Shown: positions 23,157 to 30,561 of the stretch, piece by piece | How positions within the stretch are numbered: position 1 is the first letter of the stretch | Layout of the letters: every line of letters starts with the position of its first letter | Source of the DNA: Phycisphaeraceae bacterium | Lineage (GTDB): Bacteria; Planctomycetota; Phycisphaerae; Phycisphaerales; Phycisphaeraceae | Length of the DNA: 44,340 nucleotides | NCBI GenBank assembly: GCA_020831765.1 | Contig: JAFIFY010000031.1 | Location: 1-44,340 of the forward strand | Direction of reading: 5' to 3' | The notes under the pieces: model-generated | What the model was told of the DNA's origin: nothing | What the model saw: the letters and a program-made list of their open reading frames with translations, nothing else | Database searches by the model: none | Position numbers and translations under genes: made by a program

Positions 23157-24455
23157 TCAGACCGAAAGCCTGTTCATCACACGGTGTCCGATGTCCCGGC
23201 GATACCAGCCGCCTTCATAGTCGATCATGGAGCATGCCTCGTTGGCCAGTTCCCGCGCCCCGGCCAGGTCATCGCCCATCGCCGAGACGTTGAGCACCCG
23301 ACCCCCGCTGGTCACCGCGCGCCCGGCGCTGTCGGCCTTGGTGCCGGCATGAAAAACGTATACATCCTTCATCTGCGCGACCTTGTCCAGGCCGCTGATC
23401 ACCCGACCCTTGGAGTAATCGCCAGGATAGCCCTCGCTGGCCATGACCACCGAGCAGCATGCACGCGAATCCCAATCGAATCTCGCTTCTTCCAGCTTGC
23501 CCGTCGCCGTCGCCAGGAGCAGCTCGACCAGGTCGCCTTTCAGGCGCGGCAGGATGGCCTGAATCTCCGGGTCGCCGAACCGACAGTTGAACTCGATCAC
23601 TTTCGGGCCGCCGGGCGTCAGCATCAGGCCGGCGTAGAGCACGCCCCGGTAGGTAATGTTGTCGCGCACCAGCGCATCGACCGTGGGAACCAGAATCGTC
23701 TGCTCGATCTCGCGCATCAGCTCTTCGGTGATGACCGGCGTGGGTGAATAAGCCCCCATGCCGCCGGTGTTGGGCCCCTTGTCACCTTCGTGGGCCTGCT
23801 TATGGTCCTGGGCCGGCTCGAGGATGAGCATGTTACGGCCATCGACCAGGGCCAGAATGGAAACCTCCTGGCCGACCAGTTTTTCTTCGATCACCACCGT
23901 CCGGCCCGCATCGCCGAACTCGAGGTTGAACATGATCCGCCGGACCGCATCGATGGCCTGGGCCTGGCTGCTGGTGACGATGACGCCCTTGCCTTTGGCC
24001 AGTCCCGCGGCTTTGACCACCACCGGCGTTTCGTGATGCTCGACGAACTTCATCGCCGCATCCCGATCGTGGAAGATGCGCGCTTCGGCGGTGGGGATCG
24101 AAACCGAGCGCATGAGCTGCTTGCTCCAGGCCTTGTCCGCCTCGATCCGCGCGGCCACGGCCGATGGTCCGAAGACCACACGTGATGGATGCTTGAGCCG
24201 GTCGGCCAGGCCGGCGGCCAGCGGATCCTCCGGCCCGATCACGATCAGTTCCACCTTGTTGTGGCGGCAGAAGTAATCGATCGCATCGACATGCTTGGTG
24301 ATGACCGGCTCGATGGGCAGGTCCAGGTTTTCGCCGACCTGGGCCGTCCCGAAGTTGCCGGGCGCGAAATAGAGTCGATCGCAAAGCGGCGACTGGCGGA
24401 TTTTCCAGCCCAGGGCGTGCTCCCGCCCGCCCGAGCCGAGGATCAGGATGTTCAT
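23157..24455 (-). CDS. purD: phosphoribosylamine-glycine ligase
   Basis: The GAR synthetase of purine synthesis: it joins 5-phosphoribosylamine and glycine using ATP, in the cytoplasm. The 432-residue length is standard. Visible are the opening MNILILGSGGREHALGWKI, the PGN loop (FAPGNFGT), the ATP-grasp segments VVKAAGLAKGKGVIV and KGPNTGGMGAYSPTPV, and the metal-binding EFNCRFGDPE. The ATG at 24455 is right because the conserved N-terminal strand begins there and GAGG precedes it. A longer open frame upstream is chance. It is the first gene of the nine-gene minus-strand run. Confidence 0.97.
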   Translation of the reverse strand: MNILILGSGGREHALGWKIRQSPLCDRLYFAPGNFGTAQVGENLDLPIEPVITKHVDAIDYFCRHNKVELIVIGPEDPLAAGLADRLKHPSRVVFGPSAVAARIEADKAWSKQLMRSVSIPTAEARIFHDRDAAMKFVEHHETPVVVKAAGLAKGKGVIVTSSQAQAIDAVRRIMFNLEFGDAGRTVVIEEKLVGQEVSILALVDGRNMLILEPAQDHKQAHEGDKGPNTGGMGAYSPTPVITEELMREIEQTILVPTVDALVRDNITYRGVLYAGLMLTPGGPKVIEFNCRFGDPEIQAILPRLKGDLVELLLATATGKLEEARFDWDSRACCSVVMASEGYPGDYSKGRVISGLDKVAQMKDVYVFHAGTKADSAGRAVTSGGRVLNVSAMGDDLAGARELANEACSMIDYEGGWYRRDIGHRVMNRLSV

Positions 24456-24629
24456 GCCTCGAATCATAATGGCCGCAGGCGGTAACCCCAAACCTCGAGC
24501 CCGCGCCAGGGCGGCCCGTCGGCACGCCGGCAAAGGGCCGGCGAACGCCAGTGGCGGACATTTTCGGGGCCGGTTAGAATGCGGGGCTTGAGTCAGCCTC
24601 GGCCCGGGCCGATCAGACTCAGGTTGTCC

Positions 24630-24702
24630 GCCACCCTAGCTCAGTTGGTAGAGCACACCCTTGGTAAGGGTGAGGTCGTGGGTTCAAGTCCCATGGGTGG
24701 CT
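24630..24702 (+). tRNA. tRNA-Thr (anticodon GGT)
   Basis: The acceptor GCCACCC/GGGTGGC, D-arm CTCAGTTGGTAGAG, anticodon stem CACCC/GGGTG with loop TTGGTAA (anticodon GGT), and T-arm GTGGGTTCAAGTCCCAT form a complete cloverleaf. The discriminator is T and no CCA is encoded. An intrinsic terminator follows within 5 bases. Confidence 0.95.
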
Positions 24703-24706
24703 TTGG

Positions 24707-24743
24707 GCCGAAGCGGCTCCCGATGCGCCGCTTCGGCTTTTTT
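24707..24743 (+). terminator. intrinsic terminator after tRNA-Thr
   Basis: GCCGAAGCGGC and GCCGCTTCGGC form a perfect 11-bp stem around a 9-base loop, followed directly by six T residues. This is the clearest Rho-independent terminator in the window. Confidence 0.9.
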
Positions 24744-24857
24744 CTTGGCCCAGCTATAACTGCCGGGTTCGGCCCACCGGTCGATGGGTGGGCGCATCGA
24801 CCAAGGCGATGAGAATTTCCTTGACCCGGATCCCGCTGGCTGGTCATCCGGCTTTGT

Positions 24858-24886
24858 TTGTTTGGCGGGTGGAAGCGCGATAAGAT
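24858..24886 (+). promoter_or_regulatory. weak candidate promoter before the heme region
   Basis: TTGTTT (24858-24863) and TAAGAT (24881-24886) are 17 bases apart, 37 bases before the ATG of the small membrane protein. They match the housekeeping consensus at only 3/6 and 4/6 positions. It would be the first promoter after the tRNA-Thr terminator. Confidence 0.3.
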
Positions 24887-24923
24887 TCGGTCCGTAGGCT
24901 TCCTGACCGAGCCAACATCGCCC

Positions 24924-25469
24924 ATGATCGCGCTTTACGCCAAAACCCGTCAGTTGGCCCGCCGCTGGAATCTCTTGCACTGGTTGATCCGATCGGTGTA
25001 CTTTTTCCTGGCGGCGGTGCATGTCATGCCGATCGTCGCCGTGACCGGGCGAGTGATCGAGCGCGGTTTTCCACTGGCCGAGGCGATCTCGCTTTTGGTA
25101 TTAGTGCTGGTGACGGCAGCATTTGCGCTGAAGGCTGCGGATGCGGCGTGCTTGAGGTTCCGGCGGCCGGGGTTGGGCTTTCTGGTGGTGATGCTGATTG
25201 CCGGCCTGGCTCATCACGACGTGGTGCCGCGTGAGGGCATCCAGCCGCTTCTGGCAGATTCCGGCTCGGTGGTGCTTGTCGCATCGGCGGCTCTGGCCAG
25301 CCGCCGCGTTCGGCAGCGGATTCTCCGGCTATTGGAAAGCCTGGCCACCGGGCTGCAATTGCACATGTGCGGGCTCTGGCTCTGGGCTGGGCCCGCATCC
25401 TTTCACGATCGTCTGTACGGTCACCGCTTCGCCCTCGCGGCCGTGCGCGGCCCGCCCGCCTTGGACTGA
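24924..25469 (+). CDS. small membrane protein of unknown function
   Basis: A 181-residue protein with about four hydrophobic segments (WLIRSVYFFLAAVHVMPIV, ISLLVLVLVTAAFAL, LGFLVVMLIAGLA, SVVLVASAALA) separated by short basic loops. I do not recognise a family. The reading frame has strongly coding-like composition, and no competing frame on either strand is better. The ATG at 24924 is chosen because a hydrophobic-basic N-terminus follows at once, but no Shine-Dalgarno site is visible. It is the first plus-strand gene after the tRNA-Thr terminator and lies about 110 bases before the fused heme gene. A role beside heme synthesis cannot be claimed from position alone. Confidence 0.55.
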   Translation: MIALYAKTRQLARRWNLLHWLIRSVYFFLAAVHVMPIVAVTGRVIERGFPLAEAISLLVLVLVTAAFALKAADAACLRFRRPGLGFLVVMLIAGLAHHDVVPREGIQPLLADSGSVVLVASAALASRRVRQRILRLLESLATGLQLHMCGLWLWAGPASFHDRLYGHRFALAAVRGPPALD

Positions 25470-25578
25470 CTCTCATCGACGTTCGGGAACTTTGCTCGAC
25501 CTGATCGAGGGGAAGCTCGATCCCCGGTATGAAAGTCCCGCCTGATGAACATTGGTTCAAGCATGAAGGCCAATCCCC

Positions 25579-28011
25579 ATGAATCCCATCGCATCAGCGC
25601 CGGTCGGCCCGGCCTGTACGCGCTGCTCGTTTGAGTGCAAGCCCCGCGCCCCCGCCCCCGCCCCCGGAAGTGGCCTCGGAACGGCCCCCGGAAGGGAACG
25701 AGGCGTCAACCCGATCGCAAGTGCGGATTGCCAGGCCGGTTCGGCGTCCGAACACGCTCGAGACTTGGCCGGCGCGGACGCCACAGTGTTCTGCCACTGC
25801 ATTCGGCCTCGCAAACGCGCGGTGCTGCTGCTCAATCTCGGCACGCCCGATTCGACCGAAGCGGCCGATGTTCGGCGGTACCTGCGCGAGTTCCTCTCCG
25901 ATCCGTTCGTGATTAACCTGCCCCAACGCTGGTCGTGGTTCACCCCCATCCTGGGCAGGTTGATTGCCCGTTTCCGCGCCCGCAAGAGCGCTGAAGCCTA
26001 TGCCTCGATCTGGTGGGATGAAGGGTCGCCGCTGAAGGTCATTACCCAGCGACAGGAGCAGGCGCTTGGGCAGTTGCTTGGCGGTGGCTGGCAGGTTTAC
26101 CACGCCATGCGGTACGCCAATCCATCCATCGCCGATACGCTCCGGAGAATCGCCCGGGACATGGTCACCGATCTGGTGGTCATACCGATGTATCCCCAGT
26201 GGGCCGGCCCCACCACGGGCACAGCGCTGGAGGTGCTCTACCGCGAAATGCGGCGGCAGGGGCTGCGCCTGAGCGTGACGGTGCGCGGCGAGTGGTACAA
26301 CGACCGGGCCTATCTGGATGCCCAGGCCAGGCTGATCGCCCGATTCGCCGGTGAGCGCGACCTGAACCCCCGCAACAGCTTCCTTTTGTTTTCCACCCAT
26401 TCGATGCCCGTTTCCTACATCAAGGAAGGCGATCCCTACGAAGGACAGGTGCGGGAATCGGTGGAACTGGTTCGACATCTGCTCAACTGGCCGGCCGATC
26501 GCATGGCCTTGAGCTTTCAGAGCAAGCTCGGGCCCGTGCCCTGGCTCGGACCGGGCACGGACAAGGCGCTTGAGAAACTGGCGGCCGATGGCGAGAAGAA
26601 TGTTCTGGTTTGCCCGATCAGCTTCACGGCCGACTGCCTGGAGACCCTGGAAGAAATCGGAGAGGGCTACGCCCACGAATTCTCCGAGGCCTCCAAGGGT
26701 GGACGGCTCCACCTGATCCCAGCGCTCAACGAGGACGCCTTGTTCATCCGCTGCCTGGAGGGCCTTACGCGTCGGGGCCCGCAGCCGGTTCATCAACGGG
26801 ATATGGCCGCCGGCTCGATCGCCATCGAGCGCCCACCGTCGCTGCCGACGCTTCTGCCTCGCCTGCTGGTGGTGGGCATGGCCACGCCCGGCCAGCTTGA
26901 GACCGACAACCCGCGACACTTCACCGATGCCCAGACCTTGCGCTGTGCCCGACAGAGCAAAGGCGATATCCATCGTTTGCTTCGCCGCATCGGCCGACAC
27001 GCCCTGGTCGATGGCGGCATGATGCTGCACACCTGCCAGCGGAGCGAGGCCATCATTCTGCTTCGCGAGCCGGCTCCGGATGCGTCGGAATGGTCATCCC
27101 TGGTTCGTCTGATCTTCCCGGACCATGCCGATGCCGATCTTCCGGCCCTTCGCACGCTGACCGGTGTCGAGGCGTACCGGCGCCTGCTGCGGACCGCGAT
27201 GGGGCTCAACAGCATCCTGCCCGGCGATGCCGATGTGATCGAGCAGATGCTCTCGGGCGGGCGCATGGCCGAACATGCCGGAACCCTTTCGCCCGGCCTT
27301 GCCGTTCTCCTGAGGCATATCGAGGACACGGTCCGCACCATCAGCCGTCAGTCGGCGTGGGGCGAGTTCATGACCGATTTCTGTCATGCGGCGGTTCACG
27401 ACCTTGGCATTCCGACCGATGCCCAATGCACCGAATCGGTGATCCTGGGCGGATCGGTGACCTGCCGGCAGATTCTCAAGCGTCTGACGCATGATGGGGG
27501 GCGTGGCGGCGATCGGCTGACGTTCGTGCATCGTGGCACGGGCGGCAAGGAACTGCTGCACTTCCTGCGCACCACCGCGCCCAACGCCCGGCAGATACGC
27601 GTGCATCGATACGATGAGCCCTTGGTGCGTGAAGCGATCTCCAATGCCGATGTGGTGTATATCGGGATCGATCGCCGTGAACCGGTGCTTCGGGCCGAGC
27701 ATCTCATCGGGCCGCGCGATTTCGCCCGCCGGCCGCTGCGGATCATTGACTTCAACAGCCACGGTTCGACCGTCGGCATGGATTCGATCGAAGGTGTGGA
27801 GTTGATCACGGCCAAGACGCTGCTCGGCGCGGCGATGCGCTTTGGCGGGCAGGTCATCGAGCGCCCGGGTTTCACCGCGGCGTTCGGGGAGGTTGAACGT
27901 TGGATCGAGGACCTGATCGGTGAACATTCCAGCGAGGTTCCTCCATCGATCGAGCGGGCTTGTTGCCCGGATGCGCGGGAGGCGTCTGAGCTATCGGAGG
28001 TGACGGCATGA
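25579..28011 (+). CDS. ferrochelatase fused to a glutamyl-tRNA-reductase-like domain
   Basis: An 810-residue fusion. Residues 80-400 are ferrochelatase, which inserts ferrous iron into porphyrin: AVLLLNLGTPDS, VIPMYPQWAGPTTG, the catalytic His in LLFSTHSMPVSYIKEGDPY, and FTADCLETLEEIG with the conserved Glu. Residues 430-790 resemble glutamyl-tRNA reductase (HemA), the first enzyme of the C5 route. They include LHTCQRSEAI with the catalytic-type Cys486 (usual form TCNRxE), GLNSILPGDADVIEQM for the GLDSxxxGExQI motif, a Rossmann-like middle, ADVVYIGIDRRE, and LRIIDFNSHG in place of LIDLAxPRD. This half is divergent and may be catalytic or regulatory. The N-terminus is uncertain: ATG 25579 has AAGG upstream, but the first 78 residues include a C-rich-repeat-encoded, Cys-bearing segment. 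GTG 25786 and TTG 25765 are alternatives. Its stop overlaps hemN by 4 bases. Confidence 0.85.
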   Translation: MNPIASAPVGPACTRCSFECKPRAPAPAPGSGLGTAPGRERGVNPIASADCQAGSASEHARDLAGADATVFCHCIRPRKRAVLLLNLGTPDSTEAADVRRYLREFLSDPFVINLPQRWSWFTPILGRLIARFRARKSAEAYASIWWDEGSPLKVITQRQEQALGQLLGGGWQVYHAMRYANPSIADTLRRIARDMVTDLVVIPMYPQWAGPTTGTALEVLYREMRRQGLRLSVTVRGEWYNDRAYLDAQARLIARFAGERDLNPRNSFLLFSTHSMPVSYIKEGDPYEGQVRESVELVRHLLNWPADRMALSFQSKLGPVPWLGPGTDKALEKLAADGEKNVLVCPISFTADCLETLEEIGEGYAHEFSEASKGGRLHLIPALNEDALFIRCLEGLTRRGPQPVHQRDMAAGSIAIERPPSLPTLLPRLLVVGMATPGQLETDNPRHFTDAQTLRCARQSKGDIHRLLRRIGRHALVDGGMMLHTCQRSEAIILLREPAPDASEWSSLVRLIFPDHADADLPALRTLTGVEAYRRLLRTAMGLNSILPGDADVIEQMLSGGRMAEHAGTLSPGLAVLLRHIEDTVRTISRQSAWGEFMTDFCHAAVHDLGIPTDAQCTESVILGGSVTCRQILKRLTHDGGRGGDRLTFVHRGTGGKELLHFLRTTAPNARQIRVHRYDEPLVREAISNADVVYIGIDRREPVLRAEHLIGPRDFARRPLRIIDFNSHGSTVGMDSIEGVELITAKTLLGAAMRFGGQVIERPGFTAAFGEVERWIEDLIGEHSSEVPPSIERACCPDAREASELSEVTA
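25642..25700. repeat. C-rich tract, G-quadruplex-type on the minus strand
   Basis: C4, C5, C5, C5 runs with loops of 3, 1 and 1 bases (25642-25665), then a second CCCCCGGAA near 25692. It lies in the uncertain N-terminal extension of the ferrochelatase fusion and encodes APAPAPG. Confidence 0.6.
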
Positions 28012-29441
28012 GCATGCCCGAAGGCCTGGACCTTGCGACCTTCGACCGCTATGCGGGCCTGAGCCTGCCGCGCCATGTGGCCTATCCCATGCCGACGTGG
28101 TGGCGAACGCTTGAGCCGCGGGAGGCGGATGAACTGCGGAAGTTGACGCTAGTCCCGCGGCGGCCACGCGATCTTTCGCTCTATCTGCACATTCCCTTCT
28201 GCGAGAAGCTCTGCCTGTTCTGCGCCTGCAATCGGAGCATCGTGGCCAAGGGCGGCGAAGGCGGTGCGAGGATGGTGGAGCAGTATGTCGAGGCTCTGAT
28301 CAGCGAACTGCATCGCCGCGCCGGTGAATTCGGCGAAGCTTCGGGTACAGGGCGAGTGTTGCGGCAGATTCACTGGGGTGGGGGCACGCCGACCTATCTG
28401 GATCGCGGCCAGATCGAACGGATCGCCACCACCGTCGCCGAGCTTTACCCCATCGCCGAGGATGCGGAGATCGCCATCGAGATCGATCCGCGTGTGACCA
28501 GCGATGAACAGCTTCGCCTGCTTGGCGAACTTGGATTCAATCGCGTCTCACTTGGCGTGCAGGATTTTGATCCGAAGGTGCAGGAGCACGTTCGGCGCGT
28601 TCAGCCGCTGGAGATGGTGCGGCGAATGGTCGATCGCGTTCGTGAGCTGGGCGTTGGCAGTGTCAATTTCGACCTGATCTACGGCTTGCCCTATCAGACC
28701 GAAGAGGGCGTGAGCCACATGGTGGACCAGACCATCGGGCTTCGACCGGATCGGATCGCGTTCTACCACTATGCGCAGATTCCCGACCGCATCGCCCATC
28801 AGCGCGGTATCAATCATGAAGCGCTGCCCGATTCGCGGCGCAAGCTGGCGATGTTTCTGGATGCCACGGAGCGGTTTGAGGATGCGGGCTACCGGTTCAT
28901 CGGCCTGGATCATTTCGCCCTGCCCGATGAGATGCTCAGCCGCGCCCTGGAGACCGGCAACATCAACCGGTCGTTCCAGGGCATGACCACCGGCGCGGAA
29001 CTTGACCTTGTGGGCGTGGGCTGCTCGGCGATCAGTGTTTTCCCGCGAACCGCCTACATTCAGAATCAGCACGACCAGAAGGCTTACGCGAGCATGGTTT
29101 TGTCGGGCGAGGAGCCGGCGACTCGGGGGCTGCGCTTGAGCGAGGATGATGCGATCCGCCAGGCCGTGCTCATGGAGCTTTACTGCCACAACGCGATCCG
29201 GCCCGAGCGACTCCAATCAAGCTGTGGTGTCGATTATGCCGCGTATTTCGCCGGTGCCCGTCGCGATCTTGAACGGCTGGCCGACGATGGCCTGATCCGT
29301 CTGGATGATGATGGTGGCCTGACGGTCGAACATCCGCTGGGTCGGGTGCTGATGCGCAATATCGCGGCGGTGTTCGATGGATACCTGCAACCCGAGGCGG
29401 CCTGGAAGGGTCAGCCGCAAACATTCTCCGCCAGTGCCTGA
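28008..29441 (+). CDS. hemN: oxygen-independent coproporphyrinogen III dehydrogenase
   Basis: A 477-residue radical-SAM enzyme that decarboxylates coproporphyrinogen III to protoporphyrinogen IX without oxygen. The HIPFCEKLCLFCACN segment gives the [4Fe-4S] ligands C65, C69 and C72, with the additional C74 typical of true HemN. This distinguishes it from HemW-like chaperones. Other signs are WGGGTPTYL, IEIDPRVT, VSLGVQDFDPKVQ, GLPYQT, and the C-terminal HemN domain with MELYCHNAI. The N-terminal strap YPMPTWW is also as in HemN. The ATG at 28008 overlaps the preceding stop by 4 bases (ATGA). hemE follows after 31 bases. Confidence 0.95.
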   Translation: MSMPEGLDLATFDRYAGLSLPRHVAYPMPTWWRTLEPREADELRKLTLVPRRPRDLSLYLHIPFCEKLCLFCACNRSIVAKGGEGGARMVEQYVEALISELHRRAGEFGEASGTGRVLRQIHWGGGTPTYLDRGQIERIATTVAELYPIAEDAEIAIEIDPRVTSDEQLRLLGELGFNRVSLGVQDFDPKVQEHVRRVQPLEMVRRMVDRVRELGVGSVNFDLIYGLPYQTEEGVSHMVDQTIGLRPDRIAFYHYAQIPDRIAHQRGINHEALPDSRRKLAMFLDATERFEDAGYRFIGLDHFALPDEMLSRALETGNINRSFQGMTTGAELDLVGVGCSAISVFPRTAYIQNQHDQKAYASMVLSGEEPATRGLRLSEDDAIRQAVLMELYCHNAIRPERLQSSCGVDYAAYFAGARRDLERLADDGLIRLDDDGGLTVEHPLGRVLMRNIAAVFDGYLQPEAAWKGQPQTFSASA

Positions 29442-29472
29442 TCCCTCACCCAGCGCCGGGAGCAGCAGCGTC

Positions 29473-30561
29473 ATGCCGACCCGAGATGTTCAACATCAGC
29501 CGGAAGCGAACCGGACAAACGCCCCGGCCAATGATCTGCTGCTTGAGGCGCTGGCCGGTCGGGCGACGCCTCGCACACCCATCTGGCTGATGCGACAGGC
29601 CGGGCGATTCGATCCTGAATATCGGGCGCTGCGACAGTCGTGCGGGCTTGAGCTGGAGGAACTCTTCGCCCATCCGGAGTTGGCTGCGCGCATCACAGCG
29701 CTGCCGCTACGTTTTGGTGTTGATGCGGCGATTCTCTTTCAGGACATCCTGACGATCCTGACGCCGATGGGAGCGCCGTTCGTCTTTCGGCCCGGGCCAG
29801 TGACCGAGCATCCGGTTCGAAACGATAAGGATGCCCAGCGGCTGAAAACATTCGATGTCAGGGCGGAACTGAGCTTCATCGCCCGGAGTATCGAGTTAGC
29901 GTTGGACAGGATTCACGGGCGGGTGCCGCTGCTGGGTTTTGCCGGTGCGCCTTTGACCCTGCTGGCTTTTCTGGTCGAGGGGCAAAGCCCCATGAACTCA
30001 CCGGATCGCCTGCGATGGTTTCTGGGCACCTATCCCGAAGCAGCGCATCGTCTGCTGGATCGACTGGCGGGCATGACGGCGGATTACCTGTCGATGCAGA
30101 TCGAGGCGGGCGTTCATGCGGTGCAGCTTTTTGAATCCTGCGCTGACTTGCTCGATGAGCAAAGCTACCGGACGTTCGCGATGCCCTATCAGCGAAAAGC
30201 CCTGGCTCAGCCGGGCCGAAGCGTGCCGTGCATCCTGTTCGCCCGCGATACCCGGCCGGACCTGCTGGCCGAGGCGGGCACCCAGGCGATCAGTATCGGA
30301 TCGGGCTTTGATGTTGGAGAGGCCAGGGAGGTTCCCGGGCCAAAATGTGTGCAGGGCAACATCTGTAATCGACTGCTTCTGGAGGGGCCGGTGTCGGCGA
30401 TCCGAGAGGCCGCGCTGGAGTGTCTGCGTTCCGGGGGAAGCCGGGGGCATGTGCTCAACCTTGGTCACGGGGTGCTCAAGGATACGCCGGTCGAACATGT
30501 ACAGGCGCTGATCGATTGTGCCCATGAGTTCAGGCCCCAGCGTGTGGAGCGTGACGAATGA
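29473..30561 (+). CDS. hemE: uroporphyrinogen III decarboxylase
   Basis: A 362-residue enzyme converting uroporphyrinogen III to coproporphyrinogen III by removing four carboxylates. Key features are the WLMRQAGRFDPEYR substrate-binding loop near residue 40, DILTILTPMGAPF with the catalytic-type Asp region, GFAGAPLTLLAFLVEG, and QLFESCADLL. Length is normal. The ATG at 29473 has GGGAG about 10 bases upstream; frames extending further upstream overlap hemN and look spurious. The 3' end overlaps hemG by the ATGA arrangement. A TTCCGGGGG tract at 30429 falls inside the gene without disturbing the frame. Confidence 0.96.
   Translation: MPTRDVQHQPEANRTNAPANDLLLEALAGRATPRTPIWLMRQAGRFDPEYRALRQSCGLELEELFAHPELAARITALPLRFGVDAAILFQDILTILTPMGAPFVFRPGPVTEHPVRNDKDAQRLKTFDVRAELSFIARSIELALDRIHGRVPLLGFAGAPLTLLAFLVEGQSPMNSPDRLRWFLGTYPEAAHRLLDRLAGMTADYLSMQIEAGVHAVQLFESCADLLDEQSYRTFAMPYQRKALAQPGRSVPCILFARDTRPDLLAEAGTQAISIGSGFDVGEAREVPGPKCVQGNICNRLLLEGPVSAIREAALECLRSGGSRGHVLNLGHGVLKDTPVEHVQALIDCAHEFRPQRVERDE

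Noticed and set aside
25594-27030. 478-residue minus-strand frame
   Set aside because: Antisense to the ferrochelatase fusion, where all catalytic motifs are on the plus strand.
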